Of a stretch of 64,000 bases of DNA, positions 14,631 through 26,650 are shown one piece after another. The notes under the pieces were generated by a model. The model saw nothing but the letters and a program-made list of their open reading frames with translations. It did not search any database and was not told the origin of the DNA. The translations under genes were made by a program, and so were the position numbers. The first letter of the stretch is position 1. Each line of letters starts with the position of its first letter. The DNA comes from Trichosphaerium sp. ATCC 40318 (lineage: Eukaryota; Discosea; Flabellinia; Trichosidae), in the NCBI GenBank assembly GCA_038496445.1, contig JALMLS010000289.1, positions 110,598 through 174,597 on the forward strand. Direction: 5' to 3'.

Positions 14631-16316
14631 GGTGATTATGTTAGTGTGTTAATCTCCACGTGCTGCGTCTTGTATTGGATGTTAAGAATAAGAAAAAAGC
14701 CTTGATACACCACACAGAAATTGTTCACATAGTCTTTTTCTTGAAGCTCTTATTGTAATGATTCGCGAGCCTGAGTTGTAAGAAGCAATATTGCTACTAC
14801 CGGAGTTATAGAATAGATGAACAAGGCGAGAACTTTAGAGAAGTCCGTACGTACATGTGTGGTTTTGAAAAATAACTGTTATGGTAATAAACGTAAAAGG
14901 TGGAAGGTATGACCCTAATCTTGTAATGGATGATAAGTCTTTTGGGTGAAAGTGAAGATGTTTTAAAGTTTTCCAAACAGAGTTACATAACGCACGTCGA
15001 TGGGCGGTTTTGTGTGAACACTTCTTTTCGTGCCTTAGATACGCTCAATGACGCTACTACTAATGCTACAAAGGTGAAGTAGACATTATTTCTTGTAATA
15101 TCAGAAATTGCTGCGCACCTCTTGCTCTACATAACAAACAAGCTTCTATTGTAGTCGTCATAAAATTTGTACACACTTTTTTCACTTTCTTAACTGAGAA
15201 CCCAGATAGCCAGTTTTAATTTGTTTTGTTAGCAGGGTACCTCCTACGCGTGGGGGTCACGACAAGACTACTTCCGGATACTTCTAGATAAAAATATTAG
15301 AAAAACTTTACATTGCCAAATGGCAACTCTAAGTACCAGTGTCGTCAAGTTGTTAGCCCATGCACCATATATGACTCGTTTCTTTACTATGTAAATCACT
15401 TTTAGCGCTAGTTGTTTTTGGAATGAACATCTCACAGTGGCTGATAGCTACCATTACGAGTATAGCTGCATTTTTAGTTTTTTACCCACGTGATTGAAGA
15501 GACATTTAATTTTCGAGTAGTACTACTCACCTATTTAGAATGTTAGCTACTATGTTTCCGTAAATGGGTACTTGAACGAATTGTTAGTACAATTATTGTA
15601 CTGACAAGTTTACTAAGATGCGCCATTGCTCTAAAAAGGAATATCAGAAACTTCTTTTTATCGATTCATTCGAGCTTGTGATCAACTTTACGTCACTCAT
15701 TTGTTAACTACAGAAGGAAGGCTTCATTGCCTTCGTACCCATTTAGGGCTTGTAGGCCCAATACACACCTTTTTGTTAGCAGAAATATGCTTTTAAATAC
15801 GCGTGGTTTGTAAATGATGAAGGCATTTCTGCGTAGAGCTAATAACCCTTAACACGTGCTGTAGAATCGTATTTTATTTCGCACCCTTACCAAGTCCTTA
15901 TAAAAGAGCAGGAACCTTAAAGAAATAGATATTCAGTGCGTATCTCATCGAGAATCTGGTGCGTTCATGCTACATACAGTGAAAAAACAACAGGGATTGG
16001 TGATTACTGACATGTGTACTACGAACGCAGTCAATGGAAAGATGTTATGGATATGTTATGGTTATTTAACGTATACTTTGTTGTTTACATCTTAAATACC
16101 CACAAAGCAACTTAAAGGCTTAGGCGTTAGCTGGACCAATGAATAAAAACTCACAAAATTATCATCATCTTAGTTGATAGCATCTTTGTGCTCTCTCAAC
16201 GCTGCGATAAGTTTAATAATGTGTGCCAACACGTGACATAAAAACAGAACACAACAATGGTATTGGTATGTTCCTCTTGCGTGTTGCTTGGAAAGGATAA
16301 ACTTTTATTTGATGAT
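14631..16316. other. 1.7-kb gene-poor stretch with one short ORF
   Basis: Mostly AT-rich with stops in every frame. The only coding-like piece is 14930-15082 (+), 50 codons, reading 'MISLLGESEDVLKFSKQS' and ending 'LNDATTNATKVK'. Its composition looks coding, but no exon joins convincingly to it. It may be a gene relic, a very small gene or an exon of a gene I could not assemble. I see no RNA gene, array or mobile element here. Confidence 0.4.
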
Positions 16317-18591
16317 TTATACTCTAAAGGCAGCATTGATGTTACAGTCATCTTCTGACGAAACAACTTTTTCCTTTGTGAATACAGTGCGATTGTTTGG
16401 GTCACTTCTGATTTGATCTGTAGTAAACACAACAGTAGCACGCCATGTAGCCACAGCAACATTTCTAGGAGCCGTCCACTATTCAAAAAACAACAATTAG
16501 AACAATCCAGAACAAAAAAAAGAAAAACAAGGAAAAAACAAGGACCGCCTTTCAAAATTGTCTTACTCTTTTTGGATGAAAAGACGTACGCTAAACATTC
16601 CATCGAAAGCTGGGTATGGTTGACTATTACGCGTCCACGTGATCGTAAGTTCTTCATTATGATTGTTTTTCACCTTACGGAATTGAGCTACTTCCACCAC
16701 CTTAGCTGTTACAGTAATATCAGCTGTGCCGCAATCTGCTTCGATATCATCGATCAAGTTCACAGTAGCAAAGAAACGAAGCCACCTACAGCCATAATTA
16801 GTACATTTAAACACGCGTGATACACTTTGAACGTACATATTCTCAACGTCTATTGGACAGAAATGTGGAGAACTCATGTTGCGCATGAGACAATACTCGT
16901 TCATAGGTCTGTAACCCGCCAAAGTATTTCCTAGACGATATGTCTTGTATGCGCCAATGTACTCTTCCCAGTGAAATTGAGGGGCGTCCATGTATTCGTG
17001 AAGAGTTAGAGAGCACAGTTGACGTTCAATTGCGCTGGTTCCAGGATAAGCTTCCTTGAATTCCAGGGTATGTTCACCGGCAGAGAATCCTTCTGGTACA
17101 TCATAATTATAAAACGTTCTATCAACTTCACCACGTGACGTCCATTCTAGTGGTTGACCATCAAGGAGAACAATAAGAGAATCTAAGGAATAGAAATGTT
17201 ACAAGCAATCAGAGTTTAAAGGTTCTTACCTTCTTCAGGACATCCTGAAATCGTAAAACGCATGAACCATCTTTTGTATTGTCCATTAGATTGGAACTTG
17301 TAACTGATTGGTCCTCCTTTGAGCAAATACCAAGGGTAAGCCTGAACATAATAAGAAAACTTTACAGTACGCTTGAAGGTTTTACCTGAAGCCTCAGTTC
17401 AGCATCTTGAGCAACAGCTGGAGGTCTGTCGGTGAGCCAATGTCCCCATTTTGTTGCTACTTGAGAAAGAGATGAAGCAGAATTGGCTCCACTGTACGCA
17501 GATCCGCCATCGTACTCCTCGCCTGTAGTTCTAAATATCAGCACCAAACAACTCGCACTATTTTTTTAATAACATACCAACTCTACCAAAGTTATGACCG
17601 AGTTCGTGACGAAGAACAACAGTGCCAGAAGTAGGAGATTCAGTTGATATTGCGAATTCACCGCCAAGACCACCGTAGTAAGGTGAGTTACCAATCAAAG
17701 TAGGAAAGTCACATGCATTTGGACCAGTCTGCCTACAAGCATCTCTAGCAGCCTTTGGTTGATGAAATGTTAGTGACTCTATAGATTGATAAACACGTAC
17801 ACTAGCTTTGGATGTGTACACGCCTCTAAGCTCTGTTCCGGATCTATACAAACCAAAAGCTGTATTCAAAGGCGTTCCTCCTGTTGAGGTTCATTAGTAT
17901 GTTCTCAAGAACTGTTTCGGGTACCAACTCCAATGCCTGATTCAACACTTGGTCTAAAAACGACCCAAACGTTGAAAAGTGGTAGATAATCGGCGAATGT
18001 TACACCATTAAACATGTCGTCTACCTACAAATTGTCACGTGACCGACAAATTGATTTCTGAAAAAGATGTACAAGACGTTTCATGTCATCCAGCATTTGG
18101 TCACGTTGGTTTTGAGTATACCCATCACCCATAAATACCAAATCAATTCTATTTGCTGGATCTCCAGTCTCTACAATTGGAATGACTTCATCTGCATTTG
18201 GCTCGAGCGAAATCTACTCAAAAATCACGTGATTAACTAAAAGTACAAGGCTAGCTGTTTTGTTTACCTTTGCTGGTCTCTTGACGATTTTACACTCTCT
18301 ATGGAGTACTCTTGTAGCAGCGGATTTTGTAGTAGCATACAATTCGTATACGTGACCTCCTTTAACGCCAGAATCATGAGAAATTATTTGAGGTGAAGTT
18401 TCCAAATGAAAGTTCTCGTCATTTATGAACCCACGATACTTTGGTACATACTCCTCAACTACGACATTGCATTTCTTTGAGTGTGGTGTATTTGTAACAA
18501 ATCTAATGTAGTAGCTATCGCTCTGGTGCTCTCCTAATGCTAGAATAGCCAGGGACACCAACAAGATGGCAACAAAACACTTCATTTCCAA
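16317..18591 (-). CDS. Secreted M64-type (IgA peptidase family) zinc metallopeptidase
   Basis: Starts at 18591 with a signal peptide, 'MEMKCFVAILLVSLAILALG'. An N-terminal domain is followed by the catalytic region: 'DPSNRIDLVFMGDGYT'-like sequence near 18130, then the zinc motif 'RHELGHNFGRVG' (HExxH plus spaced G) and 'EEYDGG', as in peptidase family M64. A C-terminal part holds several Cys and beta-rich segments ('NEYCLMRNMSSPHFCPIDVE', 'WTAPRNVAVATWRATVVF') and ends 'CNINAAFRV'. M64 enzymes are best known from bacteria; in a phagotrophic protist such an enzyme would act outside the cell or in digestive vacuoles (inference). At least five short introns are present, one donor falling inside 'GRVG'. 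Confidence 0.85.
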
Positions 18592-18793
18592 GTTACCGTA
18601 AAAACAAACAACTCATCTGCCAGGGCTCTGCCAGGGCAAGCTAACTTGCTCTGACATAAACAAAATGAACAACGAACAAAGACCTTCTTGTGTAGTTGTA
18701 ATACAACGCACTGCATCAAGTGTTAGATAACCGTTAATTCAGATTTTGGGTATCAAAGCCAATTATTGATTATACAACCCCACGTGCACAACG

Positions 18794-19735
18794 ATGAGCT
18801 TTGATCTTACTAAACTCGTAATAACGCGTCATTTACCATTATTAAGCCGTTTTTAGGGACAATTAGGCAAAAAGGAGCCAAAAAAGCCGGTATCTGCTGT
18901 ACAGCCAACAAATTTCCCTCAAGCACCAGATTATCTCATTTCTCAAGCGGAAAACCCTGCTAAGGTACGTTTTATGTACTTTCTAATTCTGACTCTCCAA
19001 AACAGGCTCTACTTGATGACAACACCAACTGGGAGGAAATGGATGGCGCTAAAACCACTTTATACAGTAAACCAATGTATTCTGCTACAGGAGGTTCCAT
19101 TTCACATTGTAATACGTCTAAAGCTAAGTAACAATAGGTGTGGTACTACGTTGTGCTAAAGCAGAGTGTGAAATAAAAGCTAGCGCTGAAAAAGTACTCA
19201 AGACGGTTTGGGACAACGAAATGGGTTGGAACCAGTCACTAGGTTCTAGCCAGATCATGCAACAAAGCGCTTTTAACGCTAGAACATTTTACCAGCAATT
19301 CCGCGTCCAATCAGCGTCAACAGCACGCAGAGACTTGGTACGTTATAAATACAAACATGTATGGCATTGACATGCATTGTGAAGGTCGTTGAAAAACAGT
19401 ACAGAAAGACTTCAGACGGTTACTTTATTTTTGCAACTTCTGTTGTATCTTCTCAAGCACCACCTAACCCACCAGCTGTAATGGTTAGAGCTAACCTCAT
19501 ACTATACGGTATGAGAATTAAAGAGTATAAAGATGTATGTGAAGTGACTGTTGTTTCTTGCATGAACTTCGAAGGGTACGTCACGTGACCGTTTTCTTTA
19601 CTTTTTTGGACAAGACAATTTACTTGGATATTTTTTTTGATATTTATTTTTAGTGTTTTGCACGTGAAGTTTATCGAAAAAGAGTGTATGGATGTAGCTA
19701 AGCGTTTAGCAAAAATCAAAACATTGACAGAGTAG
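18794..19735 (+). CDS. START-domain lipid-transfer-like protein
   Basis: Exon 1 'MSFDLTKL' joins to 'GQLGKKEPKKPVSAVQPTNF', then 'ALLDDNTNWEEMDGAKTTLY', then the START-like body: 'VLRCAKAECEIKASAEKVLK', 'VWDNEMGWNQSLGSSQI', 'KTSDGYFIFATSVVSSQAPP' and 'ANLILYGMRIKEYKDVCEVT'. It ends 'CMDVAKRLAKIKTLTE' before TAG. START domains form a hydrophobic pocket for sterols or phospholipids. No signal peptide is seen, so it is probably cytosolic. At least four introns are present, with donors GTACGT or GTACGTTAT-like. One join, near 19110-19140, implies an intron of only about 29 nt or a different border, and remains uncertain. Confidence 0.75.
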
Positions 19736-20068
19736 ATCTATAGATCACAAATAAATCAGCACAATTAGTGTTCATATATTACACTAATAAAGACACAACA
19801 CTTGCGCAAGCAAATGTCTAAACCAAACTCCTTTGATTATGTCAGTCATTAACATTAGTAGACATTATTTCATTATCAAGATTGTAGTGGTCCTCTCACT
19901 GCCCGACTTCAGCAATTATGACAAATCCAACCTTGCCTTGATAAAAGGCTGCATTGTTTTGTACATATCGAATTCGACAAAATTGTTTTAGTCGGTCCAA
20001 TGGTCCTTGGGTTTCAATGGACATTGCCTTAATGCATTAAGCTTCTGTAATTTGGTACCTTATTAACC
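19736..20068. other. Spacer before the Prp8-like gene
   Basis: 333 bp, AT-rich, with no ORF recognised. It should contain the promoter of the intronless gene that follows. Confidence 0.5.
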
Positions 20069-20797
20069 ATGTCAGATACAAATGCACCTCGAGAAATCAA
20101 GCACGTAACCTTTGAACATTTATTTTCGAAGCATAGAGATTGGATAGTTGATCACAACGGCATGTATAGTTCTAAAATAGGTGGATTATTTATTGTAAAC
20201 GCAAAGACAGGGCAAGTAGCATTGAATCCTTGCTTTTCATCTGATTGGACACCAAATCAAATAGCTAACGCCCCAATAATGGCTGCAAAGGTAGTAGAAG
20301 CAATGGTGGCTTCGCTACCACCATCAGAGAAGCCACATCGCGTTATGAGCTCAAGTCCAGCAGTAGCTAAGGCTTTGGCAAAGACTAATCTAGCTGGGGT
20401 TGAAATAGCTATTTCTGATTTCACTGTGCCGTATGGCGTTCTACTGCGCTATCCATTCGTACAGAGATATATAAAAAAAGCTACACCATCTTCCTGCGTT
20501 GTATTTAATGCCTATGGCGCTTGGTTGGACCAAATCTCAAGATACACAGCATTTTGCAGGCTACAGCTAATACTGAAGGGAATGAAGATAGATTATGCAA
20601 GAACTCTTGATATCTTGGGTACAGATACAAATAGTGATAAACTGTGGCCAACACTCAAAGATAATAAGTGGATACCAGCTGAGTACGCACTCAAACAGTT
20701 GATTGTAGAAGACTATTGTAAAGAACGGAAAGGTGTAGATAGCAACAATTTAACACGTGCCCAAATACGATCGATAGTACTCGGTAGGATCAAATAG
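20069..20797 (+). CDS. Stand-alone Prp8 RNase H-like domain protein
   Basis: An intronless 242-codon ORF. Its sequence follows domain IV (the RNase H-like domain) of the spliceosome protein Prp8: 'DWIVDHNGMYSSKIGGLFIV' and 'NAKTGQVALNP' match the domain entry; 'VVFNAYGAWLDQISRYTAF' and 'CRLQLILKGMKIDYA' match its helical part; 'DKLWPTLKDNKWI..EYALKQLIVED' and 'LTRAQIRSIVLGRI' match the end, where full-length Prp8 goes on to a Jab1/MPN domain. Here the protein stops. The long beta-hairpin that normally follows the first aspartates is missing, about 17 residues shorter by my alignment from memory, and the conserved Asp-Asp pair reads Asp-His. It is about a tenth of a normal Prp8, so it is a paralogous single-domain protein. 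Function unknown. Confidence 0.8.
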   Translation: MSDTNAPREIKHVTFEHLFSKHRDWIVDHNGMYSSKIGGLFIVNAKTGQVALNPCFSSDWTPNQIANAPIMAAKVVEAMVASLPPSEKPHRVMSSSPAVAKALAKTNLAGVEIAISDFTVPYGVLLRYPFVQRYIKKATPSSCVVFNAYGAWLDQISRYTAFCRLQLILKGMKIDYARTLDILGTDTNSDKLWPTLKDNKWIPAEYALKQLIVEDYCKERKGVDSNNLTRAQIRSIVLGRIK

Positions 20798-21124
20798 AAA
20801 TAATGACTTGTATGCAAACCTTTCTTAATGTCTTTTCCAAGGCTGTGTTTTTTGAATGAAAAGCACGTGACATCATGTACATATTTCTGGAATCCGTTAT
20901 GAAACTGAAAATGTAGCCACTCAAGGAGGTTTTTGTAAAGTTCTTGGTTCGTGGCAACAATGCTGTGTCTGAAAAAAAAAAACCAAAAAAAATACTGTAC
21001 AATGCTTTTTCTTTATTCAGAATAAAAAGCACCTAAGCAGGCTATATTTTTTTTACAGGGTAGCTAGCAAGCACAAGTAGGAATGGAAAACTTTCAAAGC
21101 TTAGTTTTCTAATATCCCAGTAAC
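20798..21124. other. Convergent 3' spacer
   Basis: Separates the stops of the Prp8-like gene and of aladin. AT-rich, no coding signal beyond the ends of the two genes. Confidence 0.5.
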
Positions 21125-24049
21125 TCACATGTAGAAAGGGTAAAAACTGAGTTTGCCAGTATCCCAACACTAAACAAAGTGAGTAAAAAAAAATCTTATC
21201 AAACATGAAAAAAGAAAAATATCGTACAACAGCCAGCATTGATCCATGAGAAAATGAAGGTCGGAATTCCATAAATAACACCCTTTTTGCCCTTGGAGGG
21301 CCTCTAATAAACCCACTAATAAATAAGTAAGCAAAACAACTAGAAATAAAGGAAGAAAAAAAAAAGTAACAATAATGGTGATATGTTCTTAGTCATCACT
21401 TGTCTTTTTACGTACAGAGGTAATAAAGATAAGGTACCACGAGTATCAGTTATATATATGGCAATTAACTCGGAATTATTGAATGATACAGCCAACCTAG
21501 CGTTCCTATAATCCCAAACAATATCTCTAATGTCACCAACAGTAACATTAGTCCTTGAAAAATACAAACATCAGCACTCATCGAAGAAAGGGTTGTTGTA
21601 TTAATATACTATAGAATTGGATGATGTGGCTATATACGTACCCTGTGTGGGTCTCATAAGGTTCAATGGTCTCAACAGAAATAAGATTTGCCTTCTTTTT
21701 GCGACCAGCAATAGCCAAACAGAAAAAAAAAATAAAAGGTTGGCCAACCAACGCTACAGCCAACCAAGTTCCATCAGCACTCCATGTAGCACTCTATAAA
21801 TTTGTATTAGTCACTGTGAATATACTCTTCTGAACTTAGGTGCACAAACGAGCAAGTGGGTAACATCAAAATGCAATGCAAGCGGCTGTTCTAATTTTTG
21901 TGCAATTGTATGAATTATTTAAAACGTACTCGACAAGGTGCATTCATATTATGTATTGTATCATATTGCCATGTGATTGTATCAAATACACGTAACACAG
22001 TAGTTCTAAACAGCAAAGAAAGTTAATAAAACACTGCGTCGAAAAAACTCAATTGAAAATCATCAAACAGTACAAAAACACTCAACGCGCAAACAGGGAT
22101 GTACAAATAATACATGGAAGCGTCGGTAAAAGAAAGGATAGATGGGTAACAACAAAAAAAGCAAAATGAATACAGCACCCTACGTTCCCTGGTCCTCACG
22201 GACCCAAGTACTGGCAGGGCCATACCATGCTTATCTTCGCGGTTCGGAAAGAGACACGGAGTTTTCATGGTATGGCCGTATCCATTAGTGAAGAAGATAT
22301 TTTTGAAAGTGGTTTGGTCGAACTAACAAAATTCTTGAAAAATAAAAGACAGTTCCACGCTATTAACGAAGACTCGGAAAAAATGAATACCTCTTTTCTG
22401 CAACGAAGAGCATATCGCCATGTGGACTGTAACGCGCTACAGATACTCCACTACATGCTACTTGTAATGACGTTGATTGTTCTGTAGAGAAATCCCAGAT
22501 AATAGGTTTACCAGAAGCAGAAGATCCTGAAACAAGTGCACTAAAAAAAAATATGAGAAGATAGAAAAACAAGAAATAAAATAAAACTGCGACAATACTT
22601 GCCCTCCACTTGGAGACCACGACAAAGAATCAACAGGAGAGTGCTCTAAACACAGTTAGAAATTTATTATCATGCGATAGTAATGCCGTACTTGGATAAG
22701 TTAGGTAGTTAACCCAAGCAGATTGATCCTGAAATACTTTTCCTTTAGTACCAGTTAGATATGAAAATATTTATGCTCTATTACGTACTCTCATTTATCA
22801 TTGTTGGTTTACTTACAATACTCCATATGCAAATACCAAACCGACACGCTTAGAAACGTAAGTCTTTTCTCAAAAAAATCAAAAAGAAAAAAGTATTCGA
22901 AGTAAAATACAGCGACTTGAACTCTTGAGCATACCAACAGCTAGTACATTGCCAGAACATGGCTTCCATTCAATCCATCGAATACCTTAAGTAACGTAAG
23001 CCAATATGAATAGGGAAAGCAATCAAAATAAACGACTGAATGACATTTCGAAACATCTGCAAAAAAAACTGTACCTCGTTGAAACTCATGATTCAAGATG
23101 ATTGGACTCCATGCTAATTTGATTTTAACGTTAATAACCACAAATTATTAATAAATAACTTACAATTGGTCTTAAGATTGTATATGCGCACTTGCTCATC
23201 ATTTACTGCAATAGCAAACCTAGTTCATAAAATTTCTTTAAAAAAAATGATTCGAATTGTAAGCGCACTTATTAGTATACTTGTGCCAGGCAAATGCTGA
23301 TATTTTTTTCTCAGGTGGTTTAAGACCATCATACGGTAACTAAAATACTTCTATTAGATGTTATGGGAATGACATCAAATGAAAACCTTCAAATTGAAAA
23401 ATATCTTTTTTTTTTTGATTGAATTCAAAAAAGAAGTTATTAGAAATGGCGTACACTAGCGCCTGTCACATTGTAGAACATAGAAGACATCCTACTAGGG
23501 ATACTAGCAACTGCTGCCATTGTTTGCCATAATGAGGTAGCAAAAGTTGGTCCTTGTTTCTGTTTGCGCGTCAGTACTTCAGCGCCATAGTGCTCTTCTG
23601 AATCAGAACGACCAACAGAAGGAACAACGATGTTTGGATTTGCGAAGTTCGCTCCAGTCTTTTATGAGGTTGTTAGTGTCGAATAGAAGAATAAATGATC
23701 GATTTTGATCATTTAAATACAAAATATTTTGGCGCACTTTTCTAGCTTCTAATGCTAAATATTCCTGTATTTGGTTGTCTTGCATGCTTGAAGCAGTATC
23801 TGAGAAAAAATAATAAGTTTTTCGTTATTATTATGTAAATCATTGCTACTCGACGCTCAAATGATGTCTTACATAGTATGCCATTGATTTCGCCTATAGT
23901 GACTTGTCCAGATGGGCATTGTTCATCTGGAGCTCGTGGAGGTTCTACTGATCGCGCTAAAAGGCCAATTGGTAACTCAAATTAAGAATGTTGTACGCAC
24001 ATGCAAAGCTGTTTACGCTTTCTCGTTGTGCACCCGCAAAATGCTGCAT
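21125..24049 (-). CDS. AAAS: Aladin, WD40 nucleoporin
   Basis: Exons joined on the minus strand run from 'MQHFAGAQRESVNSFA' to the N-terminal 'VEPPRAPDEQCPSGQVTIGE', then WD40 blades: 'LNHEFQRGTV', 'GKPIIWDFSTEQSTSLQVA', 'SVARYSPHGDMLFVAEK' and 'SATWSADGTWLAVALVGQPF'. The characteristic C-terminus is 'GFIRGPPRAKRVLFMEFRPS' and 'CWDTGKLSFYPFYM'. Order and motifs match aladin (the triple-A syndrome protein), a cytoplasmic-face nuclear pore component. At least ten short introns are present. The start at 24049 rests on one 5' exon whose junction fits in phase; the exact acceptor has two choices. It is divergent from fimbrin, with 156 bp between starts. Confidence 0.85.
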
Positions 24050-24205
24050 GTCATGCTCTTATTGGACGTCACTTATTTAACGACAAATAGTTCTTTGTAG
24101 TTATTTTGTCGGAAGATCGCCTTAAAAAGGGCTAAGTTTGACCAACTAATTTTAATTTTTTGTAGTTTAGTTTTCAGTCTTTCAGTTTGTAACAGATACA
24201 GCATC

Positions 24206-26415
24206 ATGTACAAGGGTGGGTACGTACAATTTTAGCGCTTACATCGCTACGAGAGACTGTTTGTTCAGATCTCTACCTTTTGCCAAGCCGTACTAACTTT
24301 AGTAGTCGCAAAGCAGCAAAAATTACATCCCACGAGGGTCACTCAGGTGGTGTACACTCCTATTCTGAGGAAGAAAGAGCAGCTTTCGTTGATTGGATCA
24401 ACGATCAGCTTGCACACGACCCAGACCTTGGTACGTAATTGAAAACACAGTAAACGCGCTCGTAGCGTTGTTCTACACAACTCTCTAGCGAGCATTTTCC
24501 TTCTGTGCCTATGTTTATAACTTTTTAGCAAAACACCTTCCAATGCAAGAGAGCGATCTCTTTGAAAACGTTGGTGACGGTCTTGTCATTTGGTACGTCT
24601 AAGATTAGAATTCCCAATATCTTTTGTCAAAAACACTAAAATTCTTCTGTTAGCAAACTTATCAACGACGCTGTACCAGACACTATCGATGAGCGTGTAT
24701 TGAACAAAAAGAACAACCCTAACGTATTCCAAAAGACAGAGAACCAAAATGTCTGTATCAACTCTGCTTCTTCCATTGGTTGTAACGTAGTAAACATTGG
24801 GTCCCAAGATTTGATTTCAGGAACACCTCATTTAGTTCTTGGTTTGATCTGGCAAATTATCAGAGTACGTCACTACTGAAGCGCTGTGGAACGCACTGGC
24901 ATGCGTTAAAATGCTTTTACGATAACTTTTGGTCAAATCGCTTACTTATTTGTTTAGATCGGTCTTTTGTCTTCTGTCAATCTTGTCAACCACCCAGAGT
25001 TGTACCGTTTGCTCGAAGACGGCGAGACAATCGAAGATTTGATGAAATTGCCACCTGAGCAAATCCTTATCCGTTGGGTAAACTACCAACTCAAGCAAGC
25101 TGGTTCCCCAAAGAGAATCCATAACTTTTCTGGAGATATCAAGGTACGTTCGAAAATAGATTTGGGTTTGTTTTTGTATACACTTGTTTGCTCATTCCGC
25201 GTTTAGGACTCTGAGGCATACACTATCCTCTTAAATCAAATTGCTCCTAAAGATAAGGGTGTCAACACCAACGCATTGAACGAATCTGATCGTAACACTC
25301 GTGCTGGTATGGTTTTGGAGAACGCCGACAAAATTGGATGTAAGAAATTTCTTAAACCCCGTGATATCGTAAACGGTAACCCAAAATTGAACTTGGCTTT
25401 CGTTGCCAATCTATTCAACAACTTCCCTGCTTTGGACCCTGTTGAGGAAGTCATTGAAATCATTGAAGAAACCAGAGAAGAAAAGACTTTCAGGTGCGGC
25501 CCTATTTATATTTTCCGTTTGTATTTGCAGTTGATTGACGTATTGTTTAGAAACTGGATGAACTCTTTGGGTGTGTCTCCATTCGTTAACCACTTTTACA
25601 ACGATTTGTGTGATGGTAACGTCCTCCTCCAATTGTTTGACAAAATCCAACCTGGTATTGTTGACTGGAAACGTGCTAACAAACCACCATTCTCACGCAT
25701 GGGCGGTAACATGAAGAAGCTCGAGAACTGCAACTACTGTACAGAGCTCGGTAAACAACTTAACTTTTCTTTGGTCGGTATCCAAGGTAACGATATCCGC
25801 TCCCAAAACAAGAAGCTCACACTTGGTACGTTTCATTTGTTCTCTTTTCTCAAGTTTTTTGTGCTTATTTGTGCTTGTAGCTGTTGTATGGCAAATGATG
25901 AGAGCATACGTTCTCGCTATCCTCAAGAAACTCGGTGGTGGTAAAAAGATTGAAGAATCCGGAATTATACAATGGGCCAATGACAGATTGTCCGGCGCTG
26001 GCAAATCCTCCTCTTTCCGTAGCTTCAAAGACAAGTGCGTATTTTTTTCTTATCCTCTTTGTTAAATTTAAATGCTAATATTTGCCCGTAGAGCTTTGTG
26101 CGATGCTACTCCTATTGTAGACTTGGTAGACGCCATTAGACCAGGCTCTATTGATTACAGCATTATTGCTTCAAGCGGTTCTGAAGCTGATAAGATGAAC
26201 AATGCTAAATACGTTATTTCTGCTGCACGTAAAATCGGTGCAGTCGTTTTCGCTCTTCCAGAAGATATTGTCGTACGTTTTTTGACAAACATAATTTTTC
26301 CGCTTGTGGAGTTTTATGTTAATGAGTATTTTAGGAAGCCAACCCAAAGATGATGTTGACAATCTTCGCTGCCCTTATGGCCGCCGATTTCCTTGACGAC
26401 GGTAAAATTCAGTAA
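24206..26415 (+). CDS. Fimbrin/plastin actin-bundling protein without EF-hands
   Basis: Short first exon 'MYKGG' followed by '[20 protein letters not shown]', then four calponin-homology domains in two actin-binding units: CH1 '[29 protein letters not shown]'; CH2 '[16 protein letters not shown]'; CH3 '[20 protein letters not shown]' with '[20 protein letters not shown]'; CH4 '[13 protein letters not shown]' and '[20 protein letters not shown]'. It ends 'DFLDDGKIQ'. Fimbrins cross-link actin filaments. Most also carry two N-terminal EF-hands; here only about 30 residues precede CH1, so Ca2+ regulation is probably absent. Introns carry GTACGT donors (for example after '[16 protein letters not shown]'). 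The coding sequence is GC-richer and more codon-biased than its neighbours, as expected of a highly expressed gene. Confidence 0.93.
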
Positions 26416-26650
26416 ACTGAGTTTGTATTTCACAACTACAAAATATAATTATACGAGACGTAGTCTCGTTTAAAATAATACAAATTACATAAAAACCATA
26501 TCGTGTCGTTGATTCTGAGGGTATTTTTTATGAAGTAATGATAATATTTTTAGTTTGTTTGTCATGATTTTCGTTTATTTCCTATTTAAACCATTGGTTT
26601 TCCGTTTTCGTCTAGTGTTTGTACTTCGGTATCGCTTTTCTACTCGGGTG

